DNA of 64,000 nt from Paenibacillus sp. YN15 (GCF_003285005.1 NZ_QMFA01000031.1:22634-86633); one strand, 5' to 3'; positions 27,101-35,276 are shown, numbered from the stretch's first letter. Made by a program: numbers and translations. Notes: generated from the letters alone by a model not told the origin.

Positions 27101-29231
27101 GAGGTGCCGTCTCGCCCTGCACAACCACGCCCATGGACGGTTCTCCCAGCACCAGCGCCGGCGTGCCGGGGGGAAGCTGGTTAATGACGGGAGGCGCCGC
27201 ATTCTCCGGATCAATGAATCCCTTCCACTTGCCGTCTGCCATCGTGCTGTAACGCTCAATTTCCGCTTTCTTCGCCAAGTCGGCTTCCTGCGAAAGCCTG
27301 AGCATCGCGTCGGCGGAGGCCATCCTGCCCTGATCGAAGGCCAGATTGCTTTTATCCGCATAATAGTAAGCCTTATTGACATAGTACGCCCAGTTAATTT
27401 TCGATTGCACCAGTTCATAGAAGGCCAGCTTCTGCTCCTCGGGCAGCGCATTATAGATAGCCGCAGTGCGGTCGAACAAATCCTGATACACGGCCACCCG
27501 CTTGGAGCTCTCATCTCCATAATGAGTCTGGTTAAACAGGCCATCCTTCATATGCTCAAGCTTGCGGACAATAGTATGCTGGTAGAAGGCAGTGAGAATG
27601 TCAGCTGCCTCGTCGCTATACTGGCTGCCAAAGTGCTCCCCAATCCAGTCCTTCAAAAATTGATCCGCCTGATTCTTGTACCTCTCTACGTCCCATCCGT
27701 AACGGATAAAGAAGGTCATCTCGGCTTCCTGCGGCTTGATATCGCCCACATTCAGAATCCAGGACTTCCGGATATTATGCTCCCAGGACTTGCTGAGCTC
27801 CTCCCCCATCAAGGCAAGGGGAATTGAGCTGAGCCACAAATAGCTTTGGTCCACCGGAGCCCAGTAGGAAACGTGGTAGTATAACCCGTGTCCACCCTCA
27901 CGCGCCCGTTCTGCAGCGTCAGGCATCCTCCGCATCATGCCGTGATTATCATCGCACCATATCACCGTCACATTTTCCGGCAGATCAAAGGTCGGGTTAT
28001 TATAGATCGGCAGGACTTCCTTGTACGGAATAAGCGCCTGGAAGGACTTTGCATATTTGTCCTGATCCAGCACTTCCTTAAGCAGCTGCTGCTGATCCCG
28101 GATAATCTCATTCATAAGACCGGCTTTCCGGTCCTCCAGATTATTGCCCAGGTGCTGGTATTCATCGGACATGAGATTCTCCGCATTGAAGGCCTCGTCA
28201 TGCAGCCCCCGCATACCCAGTGTCCATTGAGCGTCGGTGTTTTTATGGCGTTCAATGTTTTCACGCCAATATTGGAGCAATGCTTCCTTGCTTACTGTAT
28301 AGTCATATTTGATATCGTTGGCGTTAAGGCCATTCTTTTGGGCATAGTCGCTTTTCCACCTATCCCACTCGTGGACGTTGGTCCGCAGGAGCATATCGGG
28401 GTGGCTGGAGCCCAGCACGATGCCGTATTCCTGCACCAAATCGATATTACCCGGCACATTGTTAATCGAATTGACGTGCATGGCGGCCCAGATGTAGTTG
28501 CCCTTCAGCCGCAAAATAAGCTCGAAGATTTTGGCATACGTTTTCGGTCCCATGGTGTCGGGGTCTTTAAACACTTCGGTTGCCCAGCGGCTAAGCTTCT
28601 CCTCATCATTGAGGAAAACTCCGCGGTACTGCACATCGGGCATGTCAATGATTGACGTATTGGCCGTTACATAGACTGCATTCTTGGTTTGGATCGCTGC
28701 GTCGGCGAAAAAATACCATGGGCTTACGCCCATCCGTTCCGATATCTCGTATACGCCAAAAACAGCGCCGCGGGAATCCGAGCCTGCTATAACCAGGGTA
28801 TTTTCATCCACCACCTTGATTAGATAGGCTTCCCATTTATCTTTGATAGCGCTTACTTCGCTGGCAGCAATTTTCCCCTCGTCAACCAGCGTCTTGATTT
28901 GGCCGCTTCCATCCAACGTACCCACGATCACTACAGGACCTGCGGGAAGGACAGCGGCACTGCTCACATTGGCGTCCAGATCGGCGACCCGTTTGATATC
29001 CTCCTTGAAGTCGTTCACCACTCGTCTGACCGGAGCATTCTCCCCGGCGTCAACCCAGATGGTTGCTGCAGTCCCGTTGGCCGCCAATGGAAAATCTCCG
29101 GGGTTGCCCGCTTCCGCCATAAATCCGCCGTTCTCTGTGGGAGGATTGTCTGCTGCATATACAGGCGTCATGCCGGCAAAAAGCGTCATCGTGATCAATA
29201 CTGCAATCATACGTCTTATACTTCTAAACAC
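21180..29231 (-). CDS. Giant SLH-anchored GH115 alpha-glucuronidase with SGNH esterase domain
   Basis: This is a 2683-residue exported enzyme. A signal peptide ends near residue 26 (PVYA-AD). A glycoside hydrolase family 115 region (about 45-680) carries motifs such as YRGVFLNDEEKLS and LRLKGNYIWAAMH. Its C-terminal beta domain spans about 810-977. A CBM6/35-like module (about 1024-1197), a FIVAR helix pair (1215-1285) and a LamG-like module (1290-1500) follow. An SGNH hydrolase sits at about 1510-1715 with GDSITFG, GTNDS and a DYVHG Asp/His block. A second FIVAR/LamG-like pair (1800-2067), a DUF4073-like stretch, two Big_2 Ig domains (2160-2330), a Thr-rich linker and three SLH domains (about 2520-2683) complete it. 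GH115 removes 4-O-methyl-glucuronic acid from xylan; the SGNH domain probably removes an ester. GTG 29231 follows GGGGTGG by seven bases. Confidence 0.88.
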   Translation of the reverse strand: MFRSIRRMIAVLITMTLFAGMTPVYAADNPPTENGGFMAEAGNPGDFPLAANGTAATIWVDAGENAPVRRVVNDFKEDIKRVADLDANVSSAAVLPAGPVVIVGTLDGSGQIKTLVDEGKIAASEVSAIKDKWEAYLIKVVDENTLVIAGSDSRGAVFGVYEISERMGVSPWYFFADAAIQTKNAVYVTANTSIIDMPDVQYRGVFLNDEEKLSRWATEVFKDPDTMGPKTYAKIFELILRLKGNYIWAAMHVNSINNVPGNIDLVQEYGIVLGSSHPDMLLRTNVHEWDRWKSDYAQKNGLNANDIKYDYTVSKEALLQYWRENIERHKNTDAQWTLGMRGLHDEAFNAENLMSDEYQHLGNNLEDRKAGLMNEIIRDQQQLLKEVLDQDKYAKSFQALIPYKEVLPIYNNPTFDLPENVTVIWCDDNHGMMRRMPDAAERAREGGHGLYYHVSYWAPVDQSYLWLSSIPLALMGEELSKSWEHNIRKSWILNVGDIKPQEAEMTFFIRYGWDVERYKNQADQFLKDWIGEHFGSQYSDEAADILTAFYQHTIVRKLEHMKDGLFNQTHYGDESSKRVAVYQDLFDRTAAIYNALPEEQKLAFYELVQSKINWAYYVNKAYYYADKSNLAFDQGRMASADAMLRLSQEADLAKKAEIERYSTMADGKWKGFIDPENAAPPVINQLPPGTPALVLGEPSMGVVVQGETAPQENSRLVFSPYNQDGKFIDVFNKGAGSVSWTASANEPWVQLSSASGTVHDETRLWVAIDQMEAHKGATAAITITDTATGATKTIQAAIESPAAALSAITGYAEADGYVSMEAEHYSRLNTNGDKTWQIIHDAGRAFGHDVVRAYAPDLGAVEESAITAAAPSLEYDINLTSSGQFPLEVYRIPTLNSKGKVRFAVSVDDGVPIVVESAAADEGQGTIWVSNLFHMIEKHVVTLPALSAGKHTVKLWMVDSFIMIDKMVLYTGPEGVVPSELGPDESYHHEYNTEFSPGTEPLPWTSKAAEPKNIPAGWGKGAFVEADGKVSLEAEYAMEHVLESESQITADMKAYTVSKRDKAAQVPGKIPNGWRLTQSDTGMAMRLPDLGGQWSENAEFPVYSPELTYKINFGNTGTYNVWLRWRYVDNASDSIRGGLDGSLGNFSTDVFFSNNLDEKWHWKNVGKVSVATAGEHSFNLWMREDGLYVDRIYLTKSSETPTDAIWNPSLRTESTVGQRLQAAVNAKRAAMSGISYPLGDALGHYRQSAYDSLMSALNAADALAKSGTATEQQADEALNAITAAEAALPDALVLERDGKAYNAYRDFSGDEVGKFPYGFNIEGMTNGAAASVQEEDGNRFLRLTTTSTSGKSDLFLPYAGEVKAAGNQRIVVEYRARFNGSFQYANGAMVRNDSGTGNYSMVTAFENASGVHQIKVHKGTSNADKVSVKSFDYNQWHTFKMVANWDARTYTVYMDNDPVPVATDFSFRHTGGTKLTGQRFGIDNMPNGSIDFDDFKVSIIDPTKPDMPRIKVAAVGDSITFGSDSAGPIKPEDKYPAKLQSLLGANYEVGNFGVSGASMLDKGTDTGGAQKGYVHQGKYTESKAFQPDVVIIMLGTNDSKALNWEPYKAEYVDNALELIKSYRDLDSHPVVYLATSPTVVPGANRYGIQADVLHNEIVPLQKQIALIADSGFIDVHDATKNATLEQFPDYVHGNAAGYTWIANAIHAGMTAEPAPKASGITQVHPVELKSPSGQTPKLPLYAPVVYADGNTGVAEVSWNLEGLTFNSPGIVQVPGKLKGLEINAAAAVEVIPGWGLDEIVDEVRSRTTELSIPLGEGVGSYSLSAYNALLAALVHAEELSADGNMTEEQFNQARNALAQAEAALTASLQLTENGVTYNAHRDFENDITGKLPFGIEATKIQSGGAAQIAEEAGNKFLRLTTGTGRGYANMFLPYIGQVSATGDQRVVVEYSARFKAGLQYANAFQPKNQTGAFAMTVAFENVGNDPWIKVAEASVRKNVQPFSYDTWHHFKIIADMDAQAYSVYMDNKAIAENFAFRTAGSTVLTGHVFGIDNFANGQVDFDNIKVMVAGGQEKAEQAAPEGLGTINETAAGANDGRILGVAASMEWSSDNGSTWSSAEGDTIANLAPGAYWVRYRETDTHKASPHMELNILRFSLPGNVTGVSLDKTSAQLYTNYGSPAVQLTAWIEPADAINKAVTWATSNSVVASVYDGLVTAHSAGTAVIKVTTVDGGYSDTCTVTVSVYSDPGTPVPVTGVSLNKTGVQLYTNYGDSTLQLTANVEPADASDKTVVWSTSNPAVATVNENGLVSARAAGTAVITATTADGSYTASCVVTVGVYESDDSNESDGDDQSGGGNPTVPTAPATTIKNEDGSTTTTVTDQTTGTVTETTNWPNGDREVVKTERDGTVTTTITGANGSKQETVTKPDGSSHSVVTDTKGVKVETSTTSLGEITANIHLPEGMAQAKITIPVKAASASTVVVMVHKDGTREVIKTAVRTENGLSFTAKSDMTVKLMDNKIVFQDVPASHWAAEAIAFTASRELFLGTGEGIFAPDEALSRAMLYTVLARFHGVETGGGASWYSKAQDWAIDSGISDGSAPEAAITREQLITILHRYAGQPAAGNTSKSFADSGEISVWASGAMDWAVQTGILNGKPGNLLEPASVVFRAEVSAILARFIAWSSN

Positions 29232-29253
29232 TTAAGTCCACCCCATTTCATAT

Positions 29254-29268
29254 TGATTGCGCTTACAT
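29254..29268 (-). promoter_or_regulatory. CcpA catabolite-responsive element (cre)
   Basis: Read on the minus strand, ATGTAAGCGCAATCA matches the 15-base cre consensus WTGWAARCGYWWWCW at every position. It lies between a TATAAT -10 (29302-29307) and the GTG of the GH115 gene, at roughly +27 to +41. This is a place where CcpA blocks elongation. Confidence 0.75.
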
Positions 29269-29301
29269 TTCGTCTTGTCCCCATTCTACCTTCTGAGGAA
29301 A

Positions 29302-29307
29302 ATTATA
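29302..29307 (-). promoter_or_regulatory. -10 element of the GH115 gene
   Basis: A perfect TATAAT on the minus strand in an AT-rich stretch; the -35 region (CAATTT at 16 bases) is poor, suggesting weak or activator-dependent transcription. Confidence 0.45.
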
Positions 29308-29364
29308 AAAATGTACTATCTTAAATTGTTTTTGTAACCGTTTTAGAAAGAACTCCCATAACGG

Positions 29365-29401
29365 CAAAAAAAGCGGCACAGAGCTTTCGCTCCATACCGC
29401 T
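29365..29401 (-). terminator. Terminator of the PrsA-like gene
   Basis: A 13-bp stem (AGCGG...GAGC with GCTC...CCGCT) with a GAAA tetraloop and seven T on the minus strand, 18 bases past the stop. Confidence 0.9.
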
Positions 29402-29418
29402 TGCTTGAAAAGCTGTTT

Positions 29419-30486
29419 TTACTTCGCCGCCGGACTGGCGCTGGCTGCTGCGCTTGCCGCGGGGCTGACGCTTGCCGCAGGAGACGCCGAGGCGTCTGCG
29501 GACGCTGCAGGGGAGGCTTCCGCACTGGCTGCAGGAAGGGTGATGGTGAACTCCAGCTTGGGCAGCTCATTATCGACGAATTCGCCGATCATCTTGTCGG
29601 CAATTTCGGTCCGCAGGTCCTCCTTCACAGCGTCCATGGATTCAACCTCACGCTTGTCCACCCGAAGAATGTGGTAGCCGAAGGAGCTTTCGAAGGGCTG
29701 CCCGATCTGGCCTACAGGCTGGGTAATGGCCGCTTCCTTGAAGGCCGGGTCCCAGACGGCGGGGTTTTGGTTTTCATACTTGCCGCCGTTGTCCTTGGAG
29801 CCGGGGTCATCGGAATATTCCTTGGCCAGAGCCGCGAAGTCGCCTCCGCTCGCCAGCTTGGCCTTCACTTCATTGATCCGGACCAGCGCTTCATCCTTGG
29901 TCCGCAGATCCTTGGTGGAGTCGTTGGGGTCCTTCAGCGAAACCAGAATATGAGCCACGGACGCCAGATCGTAAACATGGGGATCTTCCTTCAGCTTGGC
30001 ATCATAGCTGGCTTTGATTTCGTCGTCAGTCACCTTGCCGCTGGTATCCTTCAGCACGGTTGTGCTTAGAGTCACGTATTTTTCCAGATCCTTTTTGCTT
30101 ACCTTCAGGGCATCCAGCTGTTTGTTGAAGGCGCCTTTTTCCTGGGAGTTATAGTAGTCCTCCATTTGCTTGATCTGATCCTTGGCTTCCTTCTCCGCTT
30201 CCTTCTTGGTGTCGTCGGAGGCTTTCCCGGCCATAATCTTCAAGGTGGCCAGCTGCTTCAGCAGATACTCCTGCATTTCCGGACTGCCTGTCATATCCCC
30301 GTACTGGGAGAAGAAAATACTGTGGAACTGGGTCAGCTCCGTTTGGGTAATTTCTCCGCCTGTATAGGTAGCGACAACCGTCTTGTCGCCTTCCTTCTTG
30401 CCGCAGCCTGTTACGGCCAATGCCGCTCCCAGCACTACTGCCAAAGCCGCTTTGGGCAAGCGGGCGTTCTTACGAATTCGAAACAT
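29419..30486 (-). CDS. PrsA/SurA-like lipoprotein peptidyl-prolyl isomerase
   Basis: This 355-residue foldase-type lipoprotein has a basic N-terminus, a hydrophobic helix and the lipobox AVTGC, making Cys28 the lipidated residue. A parvulin domain covers about 173-280 (VAHILVSLKDP, FAALAKEYSDDPGSKDNGG, FESSFGYHILRV). It is flanked by SurA-type helical segments. The last 40 residues are a low-complexity Ala/Ser/Pro tract. It should help fold exported proteins at the outer face of the membrane. The large SLH proteins next door are plausible clients, which is inference. The ATG lies inside the end of mfd (17-base overlap), so it is translated from the mfd transcript. Confidence 0.9.
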   Translation of the reverse strand: MFRIRKNARLPKAALAVVLGAALAVTGCGKKEGDKTVVATYTGGEITQTELTQFHSIFFSQYGDMTGSPEMQEYLLKQLATLKIMAGKASDDTKKEAEKEAKDQIKQMEDYYNSQEKGAFNKQLDALKVSKKDLEKYVTLSTTVLKDTSGKVTDDEIKASYDAKLKEDPHVYDLASVAHILVSLKDPNDSTKDLRTKDEALVRINEVKAKLASGGDFAALAKEYSDDPGSKDNGGKYENQNPAVWDPAFKEAAITQPVGQIGQPFESSFGYHILRVDKREVESMDAVKEDLRTEIADKMIGEFVDNELPKLEFTITLPAASAEASPAASADASASPAASVSPAASAAASASPAAK

Positions 30487-33400
30487 TTTCCAGTTCCCCT
30501 TTCGGTTTTAGAGCTTCCTTATATTGTACCAGAAACCGTTCCAACATACCGATGGACTGCTCCGGCGTCAAACCCTTGCCCTTCATAATCATCATGTTCG
30601 TGGAACCGGGCACCGGCCGAATCCGGTTCTCGAAGGCCTGCTGGCATACCGCCAGCTTCTTCTGGTCCACCTGCTCGGCCAGATTGCCCGAGAAGAGAAT
30701 CTCCACATCGTCCCCCCGCTGCCGGATGGTTTCAACGCGGTACTCCGAGCCGTATATCCGCAGACGGGCCACAGTAAGCAGATGCTTGACGGCTTCAGGA
30801 ATGTCCCCGAACCGGTCAATCAGCTCCTCTTCAATATCCGCCACCTCGTCCAGGCTGACGGCTGTAGCCACCTTCTTGTAGATTTCTATTTTTTGCATAC
30901 TGTCATAAATATAATCCGACGGTAAATAAGCGTCAAGCTGCATCTCGATCTGTGTCGAAAAGGCGCGCTTCTCCTCCGGCTCTTCTCCCAGCTCCACCTT
31001 GCGCTTCTTGATTTCCTCGGCCAGCATCTGGGAATACAGGTCGAAGCCCACGGAAGCGATAAAGCCGTGCTGCTCCGCCCCGAGAAGATTGCCTGCGCCG
31101 CGGATGGACAAGTCCCGCATGGCGATCTTGAAGCCGGAGCCCAGCTCGGTAAACTCCTTGATGGCCTGAAGCCGCTTTTCGGCTACCTCCGTAAGCATTT
31201 TATCCCGCTGGTAGGTGAAATAGGCATAAGCGATCCGGTTGGAGCGGCCTACCCGGCCCCGCAGCTGATACAGCTGGGACAGGCCCATTTTGTCGGCGTC
31301 GTGGACGATCAGGGTGTTGACATTGGGGATGTCCACACCGGTTTCAATGATGCTGGTGCTGACCAGCACATCGAATTCCCCGTCCAGGAAGTCCAGGATG
31401 GTTTTCTCCAGCTCCTGCTCGCCCATCTGGCCATGGGCCACCGCCACTCTCGCGTCCGGAACCAGCATGGTAATCTGGTCAGCGATCTGCTGGATGCCCT
31501 GAACCCGGTTGTACAGATAATACACCTGGCCCTCCCGGGCTAATTCCCGCTCTATGGCTTCACGTGTAAGAGAATTGCTGTGCTCCACCACGTAGGTCTG
31601 CACGGGGAAACGGTTCTCCGGCGGCGTCTCGATAACCGACAGGTCGCGTACGCCCAGCATGGACATATGGAGCGTCCGGGGAATGGGAGTCGCCGTCAGC
31701 GTCAGCACATCCACATTGGATTTCAGCCGCTTCAGCTTCTCCTTGTGGGCTACGCCGAAGCGCTGCTCCTCGTCCACGATCAGAAGCCCCAAATCCTTGA
31801 ACACCATATCCGCGGACAGCAGCCGATGGGTGCCGATGACAATATCCACGGTGCCGTTTTTAATGCCCTTTATCGTTTCGTTCTGCTCTTTTTTGGAGCG
31901 GAAGCGGGAGAGCACCTGAATATGGAAGGGGAAGCCGGAAAACCGCTCCCGGAAGGTCTCATAATGCTGCTGGGCCAGAATCGTGGTGGGCACCAGCACT
32001 GCCACCTGCTTGCCGTCAATGGCCGCCTTGAAGGCCGCCCGGATGGCCACCTCGGTTTTGCCGTAGCCCACGTCGCCGCACAGCAGGCGGTCCATGGGGC
32101 GGGGGCGCTCCATGTCCTGCTTGATTTCGTCAATGGCCCGGGCCTGGTCCCGCGTCTCCTCGTAGGGGAACATCCCTTCAAAGTCCTTCTGGTACGGCGT
32201 ATCCTTGCTGAAGCCGTAGCCCGGCCGCGCCTGGCGGTCGGCATACAGCTTGATCAGATCATCGGCAATATCCTGGACGGCAGAGCGGGCCTTGGTCTTG
32301 ACTTTGTTCCAATCGGTGCCGCCCAGCTTGTAAATCTTCGGCTCCTTGCCCTCGTCCGCGCCGATATATTTCTGAATCAGGTCAATCTGCTCGATGGGAA
32401 CGGACAGCTTGTCGCCCCCGGCATATAAAATGTGAATATAATCCTTATGGATTCCGTTGATTTCCAGCGTCCCGATGCCCACATATTTGCCGATGCCGTG
32501 ATTGACATGGACAACATAATCGCCGACCTTCAGCTCCTGATAGCTCTTGATGCGCTCGGCGTTTTCCAGCTTTTTGTCGATTTTGCGGACCTTCCGCTGC
32601 TTCTGGGTAAACAGCTCGCCTTCGGTGATCACCACCAGCTTCACCGCCGGCAGCTCGAAGCCTGCCTGCAGGTTGCCGTCCAGAAGCTGCGGCTCCTCGA
32701 TATGGTAATCCTGGAGCACCCGGCGCACCCGGTCCAGCCGTTCCTGTCCCTGGGCCAGAAGAATGACCCGGGCCCCAGTCTTCTTCCAGCGCTCCATTTC
32801 GGACTTGAGCACATTCATCTGGCCGTGGAAGCTCTGCATGGAGCGGCACACCATATTGACAATGTTCTGGGGCTGGATGCCGTGGACCTGGCGCAGGAAC
32901 AAGCTCAGATACACGGTGGGAAAAGGCTTGCGGAACAGCAGCGAGTCATAGGGTTTGGACATGACGAAGGCAGGCAGGCATTTGCCCTCCTGCAGCATGC
33001 TGGTCATCCATTCGGCCTCGTCCCGCTCCAGCTGCTTGGCGGTTTCCACAATGCGGCCCGGTTCGTCCACAACCAGAATGGTATCCTTGGGCAGCTGATC
33101 CAATAGTGTCTCCCGCTCGGGATACAGAAGGGCGATATATTTGCCGATCCCGGGGAAAAACTGCTCCTGGCGCAGCTGCTCAATTTCGTGCATCAGCTCT
33201 TCCTGGAGCTTTTGCTTGGCGCTTCTGTCATTCATTTTGCCCAATTGCGCTTGCAGAAGCTCGTAGGCGTGTTGGGAGGCGCTCTGCAACCGCTTACTGT
33301 CCGCCAGAATTTCGCGGCACGGCACGATCTCCACCTGCTCCAGCTTCTCCAGGGAGCGCTGCTCGGCGGCGTCGAAGGTGCGGATGGAATCTACCTCGTC

Positions 33401-33997
33401 ATCGAAGAACTCCACCCGGAATGGGTTGGGCGCCGTCATCGGGAAGAAATCCAAAATACCGCCCCGGACGCTCATTTCCCCCTTATTCTCCACCTTGTCA
33501 TTGCGCTCATAGCCCATGGCGGAGAGCCGCTGCAGGAGTCCCTCCAGCTGCACCTTGTCGCCGACCCTTAAGGTTACCCGCGCCTCTGCAAAAACCGCCT
33601 GCGGAGGCAGAATCTTGCGCAGCCCCGCGTAGGGCACCACCAATACGCCGCGGAAGCCCGAGGCAAGGCGCATCAGGGCGTCAATGCGGCGGGCCAGCAT
33701 CTCCGGACTCTGCGCCGCCATCTCCGCCACAAGCAGCTCCTGGACGGGAAACAGCGCCACCTGGTCAGGGGAGAGGCATTCCGCCAGATCCTCGGTAATC
33801 TTTTGGGCGGCATACATGTTATGGGTTAAAACTACAATTGGCCGCTTCATCTCCTCGGAGAGAGCGGCAATCGCCATTTGGCGGGCGGAGCCGGACAGAC
33901 CGGAAATAATCTGCTCGTGCAGCCCGTTTTCCAATCCGGCCACAACCGACCGGAAATCCGTGTCTTGCGAAAAAGCATTCATCAAAGCCTGCAACAC
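30470..33997 (-). CDS. mfd: Transcription-repair coupling factor
   Basis: Mfd removes RNA polymerase stalled at DNA damage and recruits UvrA. The 1175 residues have the full family layout: a UvrB-like N-terminal module, a CarD-like polymerase-binding domain near 490-560 (VGDYVVHVNHGIGKYVGI) and a RecG-type translocase. The translocase has Walker A GDVGYGKT near 644 and a DEEQ box near 744. A TRCF C-terminal domain follows. The start is GTG 33997 with AAGGAG eight bases upstream. It lies between fin and the PrsA-like gene; in B. subtilis spoVT follows instead. Confidence 0.97.
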   Translation of the reverse strand: MLQALMNAFSQDTDFRSVVAGLENGLHEQIISGLSGSARQMAIAALSEEMKRPIVVLTHNMYAAQKITEDLAECLSPDQVALFPVQELLVAEMAAQSPEMLARRIDALMRLASGFRGVLVVPYAGLRKILPPQAVFAEARVTLRVGDKVQLEGLLQRLSAMGYERNDKVENKGEMSVRGGILDFFPMTAPNPFRVEFFDDEVDSIRTFDAAEQRSLEKLEQVEIVPCREILADSKRLQSASQHAYELLQAQLGKMNDRSAKQKLQEELMHEIEQLRQEQFFPGIGKYIALLYPERETLLDQLPKDTILVVDEPGRIVETAKQLERDEAEWMTSMLQEGKCLPAFVMSKPYDSLLFRKPFPTVYLSLFLRQVHGIQPQNIVNMVCRSMQSFHGQMNVLKSEMERWKKTGARVILLAQGQERLDRVRRVLQDYHIEEPQLLDGNLQAGFELPAVKLVVITEGELFTQKQRKVRKIDKKLENAERIKSYQELKVGDYVVHVNHGIGKYVGIGTLEINGIHKDYIHILYAGGDKLSVPIEQIDLIQKYIGADEGKEPKIYKLGGTDWNKVKTKARSAVQDIADDLIKLYADRQARPGYGFSKDTPYQKDFEGMFPYEETRDQARAIDEIKQDMERPRPMDRLLCGDVGYGKTEVAIRAAFKAAIDGKQVAVLVPTTILAQQHYETFRERFSGFPFHIQVLSRFRSKKEQNETIKGIKNGTVDIVIGTHRLLSADMVFKDLGLLIVDEEQRFGVAHKEKLKRLKSNVDVLTLTATPIPRTLHMSMLGVRDLSVIETPPENRFPVQTYVVEHSNSLTREAIERELAREGQVYYLYNRVQGIQQIADQITMLVPDARVAVAHGQMGEQELEKTILDFLDGEFDVLVSTSIIETGVDIPNVNTLIVHDADKMGLSQLYQLRGRVGRSNRIAYAYFTYQRDKMLTEVAEKRLQAIKEFTELGSGFKIAMRDLSIRGAGNLLGAEQHGFIASVGFDLYSQMLAEEIKKRKVELGEEPEEKRAFSTQIEMQLDAYLPSDYIYDSMQKIEIYKKVATAVSLDEVADIEEELIDRFGDIPEAVKHLLTVARLRIYGSEYRVETIRQRGDDVEILFSGNLAEQVDQKKLAVCQQAFENRIRPVPGSTNMMIMKGKGLTPEQSIGMLERFLVQYKEALKPKGELENVSNS

Positions 33998-34163
33998 CGA
34001 ACCAACTCCTTATCACCATGCCAAGAGCCGCCTATGTCAAAACGCATGGGCAGCGGATGGATACACAACTAACGGCGTTTGTTGAACGCCGTTCCTTTTG
34101 CCGGATAACCGGATTTTGTCGTAAGCTATTCTATTGGCAAGACCCCAGGCCTTCTGCACCGGT

Positions 34164-34193
34164 AAAAAAAGCCTTGGGCTTAACCACCAAGGC
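34164..34193 (-). terminator. Terminator of fin
   Basis: GCCTTGG and CCAAGGC form a stem followed by seven T on the minus strand, 18 bases past the fin stop. Confidence 0.9.
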
Positions 34194-34211
34194 CTCTTCA
34201 AATCGCATGAC

Positions 34212-34442
34212 TTATTGCAGCGGATTGGCAACCAGCATCAGCTCCGGATGCGTCTCCAGAGCCTGCTTGCAGTAATCGCATGTCACTTTGACCGTTACCT
34301 CACCGTTAGGGCTATAAGCTATTATATCGCTCCGCTCCTCGAGGGTCAAGGAATGGAAGCCCAACTGCACTTCCGTGAGATGACTGCCGCTTAACCGGCC
34401 AACCTCCATGCCGCAATGCGGGCACACATATCGAACGTCCAT
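34212..34442 (-). CDS. fin: Anti-sigma-F factor Fin
   Basis: This 76-residue zinc-ribbon protein has the pairs C7-x2-C10 (CPHC) and C55-x2-C58 (CDYC) and the family core LGFHSLTLEERSDII. Fin (YabK) shuts off sigma-F after engulfment, so that sigma-G can take over. Its position between pth and mfd is conserved. The frame is open to 34484, but MDVRYVCPHCG at 34442 matches the family start and has GGGGGAG nine bases upstream. A forespore-like promoter is at 34503-34532. Confidence 0.93.
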   Translation of the reverse strand: MDVRYVCPHCGMEVGRLSGSHLTEVQLGFHSLTLEERSDIIAYSPNGEVTVKVTCDYCKQALETHPELMLVANPLQ

Positions 34443-34502
34443 AACACCAGACTCCCCCTTCCAGAAATACCGGATCAGCGCCAAAAATAACGCGATACCT
34501 TC

Positions 34503-34532
34503 CAGTATGCCCGGAATGGGGCCGTTTTATGA
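34503..34532 (-). promoter_or_regulatory. Possible forespore promoter of fin
   Basis: On the minus strand TCATA and CATACTG are separated by 18 bases, each one mismatch from the sigma-F/sigma-G consensus. fin is a sigma-F gene in B. subtilis. Confidence 0.45.
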
Positions 34533-34560
34533 GAGGCCCTCCAGGGATTTCGGCTTTGCC

Positions 34561-35124
34561 TTATCCGTTGAATTTGGCCATGGTCTGCTCGAAGGTGGCC
34601 GTGAAGGTATGGGTCATGGCCTGGCCAACCCGCTCCAGAACCGCCGGGAGTTCCTTCACCTCTTCCTTGCGGAAGCCGGCCAGCACATACTGGACGATAT
34701 CATAGCCGGCAGGCGGCCGGGAAATGCCGATGCGGATACGGTTGAAGGTTTGGGTGCCGGTATGGGCGATGACGGATTTAATCCCGTTGTGGCCTCCCGC
34801 GCTTCCCTGATACCGAAGCCGGATTTGTCCGAAGGGGGTATCCATATCGTCATAGAGCAGAACCATATCTGCCAGATTCGCTTTATAAAAGTCCATAAAT
34901 CCGCGCACGGATTCCCCGGACAGGTTCATATAGGTTTGCGGCTTGAGCAGCGCCACCTTCTCCCCCTGCACCATTCCCTCCGCCACCAAACCCTTGCACT
35001 TGGAGACGGATTTCCAGGAAAAGCCCCACTCCGCCGCCATGCGGTCAACGGCCATGAAGCCGATATTGTGCCGGGTTGTCTCATACTCTCTGCCCGGATT
35101 TCCCAAACCCACAAACCATTTCAT
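34561..35124 (-). CDS. pth: Peptidyl-tRNA hydrolase
   Basis: This 187-residue enzyme releases tRNA from prematurely dropped peptidyl-tRNA. The substrate-binding N9 and catalytic H19 lie in GLGNPGREYETTRHNIGF. The conserved aspartate cluster LYDDMDTPFGQIRLR and GSAGGHNGIKS follow. The gene corresponds to B. subtilis spoVC. It lies about 120 bases upstream of fin in a compact unit. Confidence 0.97.
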   Translation of the reverse strand: MKWFVGLGNPGREYETTRHNIGFMAVDRMAAEWGFSWKSVSKCKGLVAEGMVQGEKVALLKPQTYMNLSGESVRGFMDFYKANLADMVLLYDDMDTPFGQIRLRYQGSAGGHNGIKSVIAHTGTQTFNRIRIGISRPPAGYDIVQYVLAGFRKEEVKELPAVLERVGQAMTHTFTATFEQTMAKFNG

Positions 35125-35276
35125 TTCGGCTCGCTCCTCTCATACATCCTATCGATTATACCAAATCCGCGCTCAAAAAATAATTTTATTTGCCGTCCAA
35201 CTATCGCCTCTCCGATTTTGTCTATGTTACGGAGCCCTTCTTCCCCTCCAACTCCTCCAAAAGGGAGCATCCGCCC

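Noticed and set aside
15471..29231. Prophage or integrative element carrying the SLH genes
   Set aside because: No integrase, phage genes, tRNA target or flanking repeats are visible; only lineage-specific gain can be inferred.
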